A stretch of 64,000 bases of DNA, taken from contig CM026567.1 in assembly GCA_015143295.1 (NCBI GenBank), forward strand, positions 11,426,416 to 11,490,415, written 5' to 3'. Position numbers and translations under genes: made by a program. The notes under the pieces are model-generated. The model made no database searches and was not told the origin of the DNA. It saw only the letters and a program-made list of their open reading frames with translations. Positions 34,303-47,457 of this stretch are shown here, in pieces (positions within the stretch are counted from its first letter, which is position 1; each line of letters begins with the position of its first letter). Source of the stretch: Tetracentron sinense (taxonomy: Eukaryota > Streptophyta > Magnoliopsida > Trochodendrales > Trochodendraceae).

Positions 34303-37149
34303 GTGTTTCTAGAGGAGTTGCCAGGGTTGCCTCCAGACAGGGAGATTGAGTTTGTGATCGAGCTTGCACCAGGCATAGCTCCTATCTTCCGGGCTCCGTA
34401 TGGAATGGCCTTAATCGAACTCAAGGAGTTGAAGACTCAGTTGGAGAAATTGCAAGGCCTTGGTTTCATTCGACCAAGTGTCTCACCGTGGGGTGCCCTG
34501 GTTTTATTTGTTAAGAAGGATGGCTCGATGTGGGTGTGCATCGATTACAGGCAGTTGAACAAAGTCACTATAAAGAATAGATATCAATTTCCTAGGATTG
34601 ATGACTTGTTCGATAAGTTAAAGGGGGTGAGATTTTTCTCTAAGATTGATATTCGGTTCGGCTATCACCAGTTGAAGATCAAGGTGGAAGATGTTCCCAA
34701 AACTGCTTTCCAAACTCAGTACGGACACTACGAGTTCTTGGTGATGCCTTTTGGTCTCACGAATGCATTGGCAGCTTTTATGGATTTGATGAACTGGGTG
34801 TTCCGACCATACTTGGATAAATGCGTGATTATGTTCATTGACGATATTTTGGTGTATTCCCAGACATGGGAAGATCACGTGCGAGACCTTCACCTTGTCT
34901 TAGAAATGCTAAGAGAGCACAAGTTGTATGCCAAACTTAGCAAGTGTGAATTTTGGTTGGAAGAGGTGGCATTCCTAGGCCACGTTGTATCTGCGGAAGG
35001 CATATCAGTAGATCCGAAGAAGGTAGAGGCAGTCATGAGTTGGGTGAGGCCCAAGAGTGTCACAGAGATACGCAGCTTCCTTGGGTTGGCAGGCTATTAC
35101 AGGAGATTTGTAGAGGGTTTCTCCAACCTTTCCGCGCCGCTTACTTACCTAACCAGGAAGAATGCCAAGTTGGTATGGAGCGACAAGTGTGAGATCAGTT
35201 TCACGGAACTGAAGAAGAGGCTTACCATAGCTCCCGTCCTTATAGTACCATCCGGACATGGTGGTTATGAGGTGTACAGTGATGCCTCGCATGTTGGACT
35301 TGGGTGTGTCCTAATGCAACACAAGAAAGTCATTGCTTATGCATCAAGGCAATTGAAGGAGCATGAAATGAATTACCCCACGCACGACCTGGAGCTTGCT
35401 GCAGTCGTGTTTGCCCTCAAGATCTGGCGACACTACCTTTACGGGGTAGAATTTTATGTGTGCACGGACCACAAGAGCCTCAAGTATCTCTTTTCCCAAA
35501 AGGAGCTGAATCTGAGGCAACGGCGTTGGATGGAATTCCTGAAGGACTACGAGTGCACCATTCAATACCACCCGCGCAAAGCAAACGTTGTAGCAGATGC
35601 TTTGAGTAGAAGACCTCCGAGTCTATTGGCACACATATTGGTGCAGAAATGAAGACTACTAGAAGATTTGGCAAATCTGGACATCAGTATGAATGTTTCT
35701 GTTCGCATTCCTATCTTGGCAAATGTTACGGTTCGGCCATACATTATAGACTTGATCCAAGAGTATCAAGCCACAGATGCTGACTTATTGGCTTTCTGGG
35801 ACAAGGAGGTTGCAAAGGGTTGTGAAAAATTTTCTCTCACTAGCCGGGGTGCTATCACATTCAAGGGAAGGCTGTGTATTCCGGCCAATGCGGATCTTCG
35901 GAGAGAGATTATGGATGAAGCCCACCGTTCGAAGTACACAGTGCATCCTGGGGGTACAAAGATGTACCGGAACCTCAAGAGTCACTTTTGGTGGCGGAAT
36001 ATGAAGAGGGATGTTGCAGAGTATGTAGCACGATGCTTGGTGTGCCAGCAGGTGAAAGCAGAGCATATGCGGCCCGCAGGTCTATTGCAGTCTCGCCCGA
36101 TTCCCGAGTGGAAATTGGAGCACATATCCATGAACTTCATTGTTGGCTTGCCAAAAAGGGCAAGAAACTCTGATGCTATTTGGGTTGTAGTAGATCGTTT
36201 AACAAAGTCTGCACACTTCTTACCTTACCGGACTACGTTCAACTCGAGCCAGTTGGCTGCACTGTATATCAAGGAGATTGTTCGATTGCACGGGGTGCCA
36301 GTTAGTATTATCTCAGATTGGGATCCAAGATTCACGTCCAGGTTCTGGAAGAGTTTTCAGGAAGCTATGGGTTCCCAACTTGATTTTAGCACTGCCTTTC
36401 ATCCACAGAAGGATGGACAAACCGAGAGGGTGAACCAACTCATTAAAGACATGCTTCGGGCATGTATGTTGGACTTCAAGGGCAGTTGGGAAGAGCACTT
36501 ACCTTTGGTTGAGTTCGCCTACAATAATAGCTACCAGGCGAGCATCCAAATGACACCATTTGAGGCCTTGCATGGGCGAAGCTACAGGTCTCCTCTCTAC
36601 TAAGATGAGGTAGGAGAGAGAAAAGTACTTGGCCTGGAGTTGATCAAGCAAACTGCAAACAAGGTTAAGATCATCCGAGATCGGTTGAAAACTGCTCAAG
36701 ATCGTCAGAAAAACTATGCTGACACTCGCCGTAGGGACTTGGAATTCCAAGTAGGGAATCCTAGCAAGGGGATTATGAGATTTGGCAAGAGAGGCAAGCT
36801 GAGTCCTCGATATGTCGGCCCCTTTGAAATTATCACAGATGTTGGTGAAGTTGCTTACCGAGTAGCTCTTCCACCTCACATGGCTGCAGTTCACAATGTT
36901 TTCCACGTATCTATGCTTCGAAAGTACATTGCGGACCCATCGCATGTCATAGACTTAGAACCGTTGGAAATTCGAGAGGATCTCACACTAGTGGAGAAGC
37001 CGATTCAAGTGTTGGACCAGAGAGATCAAGTACTTGGCAACAAGACTATTCCATTAGTGCTCATTCAGTGGCAACATTATACTCAAGAGGAGGCCACATG
37101 GGAGCGCAAAGCTGAAATCAAAGCGAAGTACCCAGAGTTATTTGAATAG
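34303..37149 (+). pseudogene. Element 2 pol (RT-RNase H-integrase-chromodomain)
   Basis: Open from [13 protein letters not shown] (34315) for ~445 codons. RT is complete, with [25 protein letters not shown] and the catalytic FIDDILVYS. RNase H includes [12 protein letters not shown] and [13 protein letters not shown] at 35650 separates it from integrase ([51 protein letters not shown]). TAA at 36601 replaces a Trp codon, and a short in-frame loss near 36758 removes part of the VGDRVF segment. The chromodomain ends EEATWERKAEIKAKYPELFE. In integrase, MNF stands where MDF is usual, so one catalytic Asp is lost. This is the least decayed RT in the window. Confidence 0.9.
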
Positions 37150-37545
37150 ATTTTGTTTGTGCTATGTAATGATGTTTTGGGATTATAATGCAAGTGTCGT
37201 CCAAATTTCGAGGATGAAATTTTTATAAGGGGGAAAGGATGTAGAGCCCTAAAAACTTTTTGCCATGTATTGGAAACGGAACTCTAAGTGTTTAGAAGTA
37301 GTATTCCTAAGTTGGATCTATTGAAAACCCGAGTTACGGAAACTCGTTTGCGGATCAATCAATTTTAGGGGTAATTTGGTAAATAAATAAAGAAGAAATT
37401 GGAAATTCTAAAATACTAGAAATGTTCCCCTTCGAAAGAAGAATCCAACGCAAGTTGAATCGTCAAAATTGGACAAGTGAGTCAAAAGTTATGGCCGAAT
37501 TACTAAAGTGGGGGAAAATGGAAGAAAACAACAAAATCTAGAGGG

Positions 37546-37804
37546 TGCGATCGATCACATGTTTGGTGCGATCGATCGCATACAGGCGAAATGGGTCCCA
37601 AACTCTTTGGGCCATATGCGATAGATGGATCCCCCAGGTGCGATGGATCGCAGGGATCTGCGATCGATCGCAAGTATGTGAGATCGATCGCATGTAGGGG
37701 AAATCAGACCAATGTGTTCGGATTCATGTGCGATAGATCGCATCCAGGTGCGATCGATCGCAAGGACCTGCGATCGATCGTAGATAAGTGTGCGATCGAT
37801 TGCA
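37546..37804. repeat. Palindrome array, element 2 LTR (TGCGATCGATCGCA type)
   Basis: Ten units, at least three of them the perfect 14-bp palindrome TGCGATCGATCGCA and the rest with one to three changes (TGCGATAGATCGCA, TGCGATGGATCGCA). It lies at the same place in the LTR as the ACCGATCGATCGGT array of element 1. Confidence 0.9.
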
Positions 37805-39127
37805 TGAGGTAACTGAAGCTAGATTTGAGGGTCTTAAACCCTTTTCTTGTTTAGGGATCCTCATTTGGGGCCTTTCTAACCTAGAGAAGAGAAAGAGGGG
37901 GTTTCCAAGAGGGTTTTGGATTGGAGAGAAGGATTTGCTCCAAATTTCTTCCCCAAATCTCAAGATCTTCCTAATCCAAGCTCAAGCAACTTGTGGAGTT
38001 CTCCAAGCTAGGCAATGCCTTCCACGAGCTATTTCAAGGGTTTCTTCAACCTATTCAAGGTCGGTACCTTATACTACCCTCCTAGTTCATATTATTATCC
38101 TTTTAATGGTTTTCCCCAAATTTTAAACAAGATAATAAGATGGGATGAATGGATGAAGGAGGATGGTTGTGTGGATGTGTATGGGCATTTGGATGTCGTG
38201 TGTATGTGTTGTGATGAACGAATGGGAAGGGCATTATACTAATAATGAACACAAGTGTATGTTGTGAACGTTAAACCACCTAGAAATCCAAGATTTGGTA
38301 TTTACCATAATGCACATACCAAGTGTTTGATGAAATGCCTCAATGAAGAAGATGATGACTTATTCTAGAAATTGCATCTGTGAACTCCCTTGTTTCCTAA
38401 ATAGCATATTGATAGATTAAATGTTTAATTATTGATGTATTAATTATCAAATGCAAATGCTGTATATGCCATTGTCATCCTTAATTGTACACGAAGCCAC
38501 GAGCATGGCATGTAGTCCACGAGTAGGGTTTCAAGCATTAAACACCGTGTTTTGTTTTCAAGGTTTTATTCCCAATTCACGAACACCATGACAAGGCCAA
38601 ATGAAAGGGTTGGTAAATAGAGATAGGGCATATCTTAAGATATGTTTTGCCTCGCTTTTGACACGAACAAGAACGCCCCAAGCATGCAGGTTACATTCAA
38701 TGCATTTCGTTAAAGAGAGGTCTCCCCTCCCTCACAAGTTGTTTCTCATTTAGGAAGAGGGGTCTCCCCTCCCTCACAAGTAGCATGAACATGTTTATTT
38801 TTCAAGCAAGCAAGCAAGCATGATACATGATATGACACGCATGACAAGCATGATACAAGCATGACACGATACGATACGACAAGACTAGACACATGATAAG
38901 ACAAGTTTTCATGCACGAAAAGAATATTTTCAAGGCAAGTTAAGCACATGATGTTTTCAAGGGTTTTACCGGTTTTGATGTGATGCAAGCATGAACTATA
39001 AACTGTTTGCTTTCCTGTTATGATATGAAGTGCTTTCTGCCCTATATTGTTATTGCTATGTTATGGTTGTTGGTTAGTGTTTGGTACCTGCTTAGTATTC
39101 CATGCTCAGCCGTACTTATGTCGGCAG

Positions 39128-39237
39128 GTGATAATGGAGTGGCTGCTCCTTTTGATATCTGTGCTCCGAGCCCTTCGGTGGAGGAGGAGTATGTTGAGGA
39201 ACCTGTGGAGGAACCTCACGTAGACGGTCACTATTAG
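39128..39237 (+). other. Conserved acidic peptide exon, element 2 LTR
   Basis: GDNGVAAPFDICAPSPSVEE.., ending HVDGHY-stop. Same length as the element 1 exon. The usual Trp of PWVEEE is Ser here. The frame continues open upstream for ~40 codons of hydrophobic sequence but without an ATG. Confidence 0.5.
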
Positions 39238-39548
39238 GTGGTAGATTCTAAGTGAGAGATTGTGGGTGAGTGTGAGAGTTATATTCACGTATTTTGGCGG
39301 GCCTGTCCGCACTTTCTTTGTTTTGATTTCCTTTTTGTTTGAACATGGATCATGTGTATATATATACATAGAGGTTTTGTTAGACTTCTGCTGTGCCACG
39401 TTAGAGTATACTTCCGCTGTTCTTGTCCTCTATTGTATATGCTCCAGGTATTTTGTAGGATGGTTTGTCAAGCAAGTCATGCAAGTCATGATAAGTCGTC
39501 CAGGATTCACTCTAACTCCTAGGGTGGGTTTTGGGTCGCGACACCGAG

Positions 39549-40811
39549 AGCGGAGGAAGAACACCTTTAATGATTTTCACACATAAATGGATTTTTGCAT
39601 TTAGATGAAAAGGTGGCCACCTTTTTTGAATTTGAGGGAAATAGGATCCGGATTGATGTGGAAAAGGGCCTACAGTCCAATGTTGAGATTCTAGGTAAGT
39701 GATTTGCTTAAGTCCCAGAGAAGGAGTTAGGCACCCGGGACCCTCATCCTAAAATGGTTACCTAATCTTAAGTCTTTGCCAAGTAATATTATCTAAGTAG
39801 TTTGAAAATGTTAATCAAGAAGGGGGAAAGGAGTCTTTTAGACTAATGGGGTTGCACCCTTGATCGGGTTGCTTACTTATCTGGCTTGGCCGGAATCAGA
39901 CCAATAGTAGTTCGGGCGGGAGCTGATTGTGTGTACTTTATACTCAATTTCAGAGTTTTGGTAGTTAGGCGCTCATACTGGAGCGAGGATGCTCATTTTA
40001 GAGCAAAAGGTGGTTTATACTGCTTTGATTGCTTCTTTTGTGCAATTTTGAGTTTTTAGATGTTTTTTGGGATTTTGATTTTATAATATTTTTAGAATTT
40101 TATTTTTTGTTTTTGGCCTTTTTTGGATAATATGGAGTGCTTATTTGGAAGCCCAGGGGGTTAGTGAAGTCTATCTAGGGTCAAGAATATCCTAGGGGGT
40201 AAAAAATAATGAAAACAATGTTTCTAATTTGAGAAGAAATACAAGAGCAAGAGAAGCCAAAGTCCAAACATTTTGAATATAAGAAACATCATAAAAGTGT
40301 GGACAGTAAATCCCAAGGTATTAAATGTTATGAATGTCAAGGCTACGGCCATATTACCAAAGAATGATAAAATGAGAAGAAATATAAGAGCAAGAGAAGG
40401 GATGATAGTGAATCCGAATCTGAGGAATCGGATAGTTGTTCTGGTAAGAAGACTAAGAATTATATTAAAAAATTCAATTTAATATAATTAATATTAAAAA
40501 AATATTTTTAAGGTTCTTTAATATTAAAAAAAAGAATTAATATTTTATTTAAAAAAAACAAGGATGGGTAGGTGAATCTTAACCACAATTAAGGGGTGTC
40601 AAAGGTACACATGGCAACCTAGGGGTGATAACTAGATTTGCAAAGCTTGGAGATAACCGGAACACTCATGGAAAAGCTTGCAAATCCGGATAACCGCTAA
40701 CTAGATTTGCAAAGCTTGGAGATAATCGGATTTGCAAAGCTTGCAAATCCAGCACCCTCTTTTCCTCACGACAAAAGGTACACATGGCAAATTTTTGCCT
40801 TGCAAATCCGG
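39549..40811. other. Intergenic with gag-knuckle and MITE relics
   Basis: 39549-40250 has no recognisable coding; a T-rich tract lies at 40050-40130. 40500-40811 carries sequence related to the fold-back MITE in the P450 intron (GGATGGGTAGGTGAATCTTA, AGGGGTGTCAAAGG, repeated GATTTGCAAAGCTTG). Confidence 0.5.
40255..40420 (+). pseudogene. Copia-type Gag zinc-knuckle remnant
   Basis: The frame around 40318-40368 reads GIKCYECQGYGHITKE, then TGA. This is a CCHC knuckle in which the last Cys codon has become a stop. Lys/Arg-rich sequence surrounds it. It is an isolated fragment with no other domain. Confidence 0.6.
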
Positions 40812-42883
40812 TGAAGGGGATCCGGATAAAAATTTATGTAGAAACTGGATCCCTTAGATCTTAACCCCTAGATCTTAACATCATAAAAAGCATCAAAATT
40901 ATCTAAGAGTTTTAGTCATATAACCTCGTTGAATGTTTTTTCACCGGTGAAGCTTAATCCACTCGAACCGTCAGAACTCTTTGTAGAGATTTATCCGAAA
41001 AAAAACTAGAAGCTCAATCCTTGTTCTTCGCTATCCCCACAAAGCTTTAGAATCTCCTTTGGAATTATAGAAGCAAGAGAAAGAAGATGGATCAATGGTG
41101 TAGACCTTCTATCACCAATAATACTAAGGTTCAAAACCCTAGATTTGCAAAACCCAACTAGGACCACCAATATAGCTCACGAAAATCCCTAAGGGTCTCC
41201 CCTAGGGCTCACGGTTTGGATAGAGAGAGGAGAGGAGAGAAAAAATTCTGGAGATTCTACTTAATGGTCTAGGGTGTTGGGGTATTTATAGACTAGGATC
41301 TTATCCAAATCCTACTCCAACTTAATCTTATCTAGTAGGATTTATTAATTAACAATAACTCTTATTATTAATTAAATAAAATCCTACTTAATCTAAAACT
41401 ACTTTAGTTATAGTAATCCTATTAATTAAAGAATCCTTATTATAAGAGGATTCCTTAATTAAAAGGGATAAGTCAACATCCTACATCAAAGTAGGAAACC
41501 TAGTCAAACTAGGAATCCACAAGGGGGGCGTGAGCTTCTATGGGGCGTGGGATTTGAGGAGTTAAAACTCCTTATTGTAATCTAATTACAATAACATCTT
41601 AATCCTAATTGCAATCCAACACTTGGATTTTAATTCCATAATAAAAGGAATTATATTTCAATAATTATTCAATTAAACAAATCCTAATCCAATTAGGATT
41701 CCTCAAGTGGGCGCCCCACCCTAGGGTTTAAACCCATGGGCTTTGGCCCTTATTAAAGGTCTATTTTAATGGGTTTATGGATATGGGCCAAACCCATTTC
41801 CCCTTTAATTATGTTAATCAAATAATTACTAAAATAATCCCTTAGTTTAAATTAACAATTAATTTAAACAATAGATTAACTATTAATCTATTTAATTAAA
41901 TGATTAACTTTTAATCACCTAAAATAATTGATTAACTTTTAATCAATTATTGAGCTTGTATTTCTTATGTGAGCACTCCACAGATTGCTTTGGGACATTC
42001 TTACTCTGGCTTATCCAATGTTATCCCATTGACCATAAATGAGAATTACATCGGAATTACAAGTGACGTGAGATATCCATGTTGCAATTGAATCTGAGAG
42101 TATGAACATTAACCATTACGGATCCCGCCACATGAACTTTTAAATTTGATTTATCCTTCCAAATACATTATCCCTAATGGGCCTTTGAGATTGACATACT
42201 ATCTAACCCATAGCCCATTGCAAATCATTCGGGTTTCCAAGACTTATGATTAAGCCATGAGAAACAATTTCGCATGAAATTTTTTTTGAAAAAATCCTTT
42301 TATAAGTATAATACCTTTTAATAAAAGTATATTTCAAAACTTATTTTGTTTCCAAAATCACCTGCGCAGGATTTGAACTTAATCAACTGTCTTACCTGGA
42401 ACTTGGATAATCTCTCAAATTAATGAGCATGGATTTCTTGTTTGAAATTCATCATGACTCGAACAACTTTCTGACTATCCAACTATCACTGTATTGTATT
42501 CACTAAGTTAGAAAATACGTTGGTGAAATCAAAACAGTCAGATCACTGCCTAGTCATAGATGAACTCATCAGATCTATGGATCATCGAAACCGTTCAATG
42601 TGAATGAAGACCAACTATCTGATAGTATATTTATGCAAGAGGTCTCTCATTGAATGCAATCAGTTAGTGTACATTTAAGAACCCATATGCTGATGTGTAG
42701 TCTCCACTACAATAGTTCGAGATAGAACTACATCTCAAATATTGAGAACATCTTAGCATTCTAGCAGCCATATAAGTGAAGTGCCCAGCTTCACCCACAG
42801 CTGCGACTATATAAGGTATAAGGAATCGGAAAGTTATATCTACTTGTGATAATCTAATCACATAACTTTCCTACAATATATCC

Positions 42884-44994
42884 TATCGCGACCCAAAACC
42901 CACCCAAGGAGTTATAGTGAATCTTGGACGAGCTATCATGCCTTACATGACGTGCTTGACAAACCAATCTGCAAAATACCTGGAGCATGCACAATAGAGG
43001 ACAATAAAAGCAAAAACATAAGTACAAAGCACAGCAGAAGTCTAACCAAACCTCTAAGTATATATACATGATCTAAGTTTTATACAAAAGGGAACAAAAG
43101 AAGGTGCGGACAGGCCCGCCAAAATACATCAATCTAATCTCTCAACCTCACACCCACAGCTCACTCACTCAGAATCTACCACCTAGTAGTAGCCCTCGAC
43201 CTGAGGTTCCTCCGCAGGTTCCTCAACGTACTCCTCTTCTACCCACGGGCTAGGAACACAGATATCAAAAGGAGCAGCCGCTCCACTATCACCTGCCGAC
43301 ATGAGAAGTACGGCTGAGCATGGAATACTCAGCAGGTATCAAATACTAACCAACAGTCATAGCATAACAATAACAATATATAAAGCAGAAAAAAATTCAT
43401 ATTATAACGCAAGAAGCAATTCATATTATAACGCAGGAAACAATTCATATAATAACAAGGAAGTAAAGCAGTTTATATTCATGCTTGCATCACATAAAAG
43501 CCGATAAATCTCTTGAAATCATCATGCACTTGACTTGACTTAAAATACTCGTTGCGTGCTTGAAAAACCTATCATGTTTATCTTGCTTGATTTTGTCGAG
43601 TGTGTCATGTCATGCGTGCTTGCTTGGAATTTAAACATGCTCATGTACTTGTGAGATGCGCTTGTGAGATGCACTTGAGAGGGAAGGGAGGCCCTTCTTT
43701 AATGAGATGCAATTGAGAGGGAAGGGAGGCCCTTCTTTAATGAGATGCACTTGAGAGGGAAGGGAGACCCTTCTTTAATGATATATACTTGTGAGTGAGG
43801 GGAGACCCCTCATGGAAGGGAGGGAAGTGTAAACTCCCTCCTATGCGGTGCTTGTTCTTGTCCTCATGTCAAAAGCGAGGTAAAACATATCGTAGGATAT
43901 GTCCCACCTCTAGACCTTAATCATGAAAACGCCGGTAAACCCTGTCACGCATGCCGTGCTCGTGGAATCGTGTGCATGCTTTCATTTGAAATTAAATATG
44001 ACATTTGGGGATTTCAACAATACATAGAACATCAATAATTGAGCAAGTAATTATTCATGCAATTTAGGGAAAACGAGTAATCACACTATCATAAGCCCTA
44101 GCAAGTCCATAAGCTTTTAAGCATGCATTTCTTAAGTTACAACCACATACATTTATCTTCCATTAGGTTCATACATTAGGCAAGATAAAGAAGAAGGAAA
44201 AGAAAGAGGGTATGAACTAGGAGGGTAGCAAAAGGTACTGACCTTGAAAAGAGGAAGAGAACCCTTGCAAGAGCCGAGGTTGAACGCTGCCCTAGCTTTG
44301 GAGAACGAGCTTCTCAAGTGCTTGAGCCATGAACTTGAAGAAATCCAAGCTTGAGGTGATCTAGGGTCTTCAACCCCTTTGATTTCTTCTCAAATGCAAC
44401 CCTAGGTTTAGAAATCCCTTGCTCCTCTTTCCCTATCTCCCAAATGTCTTACTTAGGGTTTATGAACCCCCAAATGCTCGGGCAGACCCTTTAAGGCAAG
44501 GGTGATACGCCCTAAAGATGAAAAAGCCCTTACTGAAATTTCTGCAAAACGCGATATACCGATCGATCGGTGGTAAATACCGAGCGATCGGTCGCCTACC
44601 GAGCGATCGGTGTCTTTGACCGAGCTCTCGGTCAAAAACATGCTCTCTGGAAAATTTCTCCATACAAAAAAGTTAACTAGTTGATAGATACCGGTCGATC
44701 GGTTGTGGATCGATCGATCGCTAATTTGGACCGAGCGATTAGTTGTGAACCGATCGATCCCTAGCGATTGGTGCTCTGCAGATTTTTGACCCATTTTACT
44801 GTTTTGGCCATATCTTTTGACTCGTTCATTGGATTTTGACGATTCAACTTGCGTTGGGTTCATCATTCGAAAAGGAACATTCTTGACATTTCAAAATTTT
44901 CAATTTCTCCCTTATTTATTAATTGGACTACGTTAAATACCAATTGACTATGGAAGTGCTATTCATTAAGTACGAAAAAGCCCGGGGTTCTACA
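42884..44994 (-). mobile_element. Solo chromovirus LTR in the copia 3' LTR
   Basis: 2111 bp with TSD TATCC (42879-42883 and 44995-44999). The intact copia LTR at 54921 shows the empty site. On the minus strand it starts TGTAGAACCCCGGGC. It has an ACCGATCGATCGGT-type array (44558-44773), donor TTTCAAG|GTCAGTAC (44243/44242), a hairpin (43877-43910), GAGGGAAGGGAGGCCCTTC minisatellite units (43673-43812) and the peptide exon 43183-43292 (GDSGAAAPFDICVPSPWVEE.., ending VEGYY-stop). Confidence 0.95.
43183..43292 (-). other. Conserved acidic peptide exon, solo LTR at 42884
   Basis: 35 codons, APFDICVPSPWVEEEY..., ending VEGYY-stop, after a CATGTCGGCAG acceptor. Nearly the same protein as in element 1, although the copy is in a solo LTR. 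Confidence 0.55.
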
Positions 44995-45156
44995 TATCCT
45001 ATGGACCTTTATTGATATCTCATATCGTATAGATCATCTCATGATCATGGTCAATTACCCATAATGAATACACAATAGATTAAGAAGAAGCATTTATTAA
45101 TCAAATTAATAAGGTTCTAACAATCTAAATGACTTTTCTAGGCATCATGTCCAACA

Positions 45157-45462
45157 ATCTTCCACTTGCCCTAAAAGTCACTGTGCCATAGATTTCAATC
45201 CCATACTGTCTAAGTGTGTTACAAAAACTTTATCTGATAAAGCCTTGGTCATCGGGTCTGTAACATTAAGTTGAGACCTAATCTTTGTAATCACTACATC
45301 CTGCCTTCTCTCTCAATAATCTCATTAATGAGAAGGTACTTCCTCTAAGTGAAAAGTAAGCACATAATCCCTAGTCCTTTTCAGGTGCTTCATGATATGC
45401 TTCACAGCAGTCCAATTATCTCATACTTGGATTGCATTGGAACTGACTAACAACTCCCACTA
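45157..45462 (-). pseudogene. Copia RNase H / pol C-terminal remnant
   Basis: Reads (minus) ...VTITKIRSQLNVTDPMTKAL.. and ends LDSMGLKSMAQ-stop just before the polypurine tract, the usual C-terminus of plant copia Pol. Most of RNase H between RT and this tail is missing. The remainder is split off by the solo LTR at 45463. Confidence 0.7.
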
Positions 45463-46101
45463 TGTAGAACCCCGGATCTTGCTTTCATAGCCTGTGAATA
45501 GTGCTGTGAATAGTGTGTGAATAGTGCTTTTGCACTAGGTATGTAAAGGCCAAGGTCTTCCATGTGAACTTGGTGTTGGTTTAAATGGGGATGAGGCATC
45601 TCATTTTAAAAGGAGTGTTAAGCTTTTGATTTGGCATGTGAAACATAAGGTATGCTGTATGTGTGGTTGGGAACCAAACACAAGAGTATGAAATACTTTA
45701 AGTGTCAAAGAGGGTGAATGTCTTACCATAACCTCATCTTTACGGACCTCTAGTTTTGTCGTCTCTCATCGGAATCAAGTGATTCTTGAACCTCTGGAAA
45801 GGTATTGAACCCCTCTTTAAGGTTCATGTTTATCACGTTTTGAGATTAGGAATAGAAGTTAATTCAAACGTGGGATTTCTAGAAAGCGGGTCTGCTGTCA
45901 TTTCAGCAATCCCTTGGATCAGTAGCCTTTAGGGCCATTTTAGAATATGAAGATAGAAGAATTAGGTTTTGTGTAAAACATGAAAGTTGTTTTGCTTTAA
46001 ATGTAGAATCTAACGCAAGTTGAATCGTCAAAATCAAATCACCGAGTCAAAAGTTATGATCAAAATACCACAGCAGGAAAAATGAAGGAATGAACAGTAG
46101 A

Positions 46102-46264
46102 AGGATCTATCTAGTTTGGGGAGGATAGATCCTTCAATTCCACACACTGATGGATCTATCCATCCCCATGACCGATCGATCGACCAAGCCCAATTTTCTA
46201 TGGGTTTTTGGCTAGAGAGTGATTTTTTGAAGGATCTATCGGTGCTCTTGACCGATAGATCCTT
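46102..46264. repeat. Inverted-motif array, solo LTR at 45463
   Basis: GGATCTATC and its complement GATAGATCC recur in both orientations, with one ACCGATCGATCGACC unit. One inverted pair reads AGGATCTATCGGT...ACCGATAGATCCT. It occupies the same slot before the TATA box as the palindrome arrays in the other LTRs. Confidence 0.75.
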
Positions 46265-47368
46265 GGTGATGGTTTTTGCCTTGAAACCGACTCCTTGAGA
46301 TATTTTGGGGGTGTATGGGTCATTGGCTTCAATCCCTTGGCCTATATAAACCACAATTTCATGGGTTGGGTTACAAGAACCCTAGAGAGGAGATTTTTGG
46401 GAGAAATTTTGAAAGAGAAGAGAGGAAAGTTTGGGTTTTTGCTAGGGCTTGTGCTAGGAGTAAAGAGGTGAAGTAGGATTTGCTTCTCAAGCTTGGAGCT
46501 CGCCTCCACAAGCGTTCTAAAGCATGAATCTTGTTCTCCTCAAGCTTTCTCAAGCTTGGGATTGATTCACAAACTTCCTCAAAGCTTTCTCTTGCTACCA
46601 AGGAGTATTCTCAAGCTATAAACCGTAGGGATTCGGTTTTGAAAGGTAGGTACACTCTACTACCTACCTTGTGCTATTATTTTAAAGGCAAAACTCTATG
46701 TTAAGGTTGTTCTTGGACTAATTTGGATGATGATTGGTGTATGGGATGTAAGCTATCACTATTATTGATTTCTATGAATATGATGCCATGCTTACAAGCT
46801 TTCTAAGATCACCATGATATTCACAAGTACTATATGCACCTATGTTCACAAGTTTAGCATGATATTCATAAGTCTTGCATGATTCGATGATTTATCACAA
46901 GAAAGGTATTTTCAAAAGTTCATAAGCAAGGTTTTATTAAAAGAATTCTCACAAGCTCACAAGTGATAAGGCCAAACTTTGGATTGGTATGTGACAAGTT
47001 CTAAGATCGTTTCAAAGCTCAAAAGGAATCCCACTATACATAGACTCACAAGTAGTCATGTCTCACAAGCTCACAAGTTCACAAGCTCGCAAGTTCAAAA
47101 GAAAATCATGCTTACTCAGATCCTCCCATGCTCACAAGGAATCCCAACTTTCGTAAGAATTCACAAGAACTCACAAGAACATGATTATCACATGACAAGT
47201 TTTACCTAGTTTTGATTTCACACGAATACTGTTAAGAAAAAGGATTTTGGGTAACTACTTTCACGAATGTTATACGCTTATGCATGCTCATGATATTATT
47301 CATTGTTAGTTAGTAGTTTGTATATCACTGAGTATATCATGCTCAGCCGAATTATTGACTATCGGCAG

Positions 47369-47457
47369 GTGCACGCGTTCCATTTGATGTCCGTGGTTCG
47401 GATCCTTGGATAGAGGAGGAGTACTATAAGCCGGAGCCTTCTATGGATCATTACTAG
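47369..47457 (+). other. Conserved acidic peptide exon, solo LTR at 45463
   Basis: ARVPFDVRGSDPWIEEEYY..., ending PSMDHY-stop, after an ATCGGCAG acceptor. The frame upstream of the acceptor is closed (TGA) without splicing. Confidence 0.5.

Larger units (their letters stand above)
34129..39543 (+). mobile_element. Internally deleted chromovirus, element 2
   Basis: TG...CA termini and a perfect 5-bp TSD, CCGAG (34124-34128 and 39544-39548). It contains a 5' LTR stub of ~133 bp, then pol from the start of RT to the chromodomain, a polypurine tract (37227-37239) and a full 3' LTR. Most of the 5' LTR, the PBS, gag and protease are missing, so it could only move with help, if at all. Confidence 0.95.
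37240..39543 (+). repeat. Element 2 3' LTR
   Basis: 2304 bp, TGTAGAGCCCTAAAAAC to GGGTCGCGACA. It holds a TGCGATCGATCGCA palindrome array (37546-37804), donor ATTCAAG|GTCGGTAC (38059/38060), a hairpin (38621-38653), GAGGGGTCTCCCCTC hairpin units (38715-38771), an acceptor hairpin and the peptide exon 39128-39237. Confidence 0.95.
40812..45156 (-). repeat. Copia 3' LTR, interrupted
   Basis: TGAAGGGGATCCGG... to ...GGCATCATGTCCAACA on the plus strand, collinear with 52899-55086 once 42884-44994 is removed. It includes a transcribed-leader-like portion with AAGTGGGCGCCCCACC near 41705. Confidence 0.9.

Noticed and set aside
34129..39543. env-like gene after pol
   Set aside because: Only a ~90-bp gap with a polypurine tract separates the chromodomain stop from the 3' LTR.
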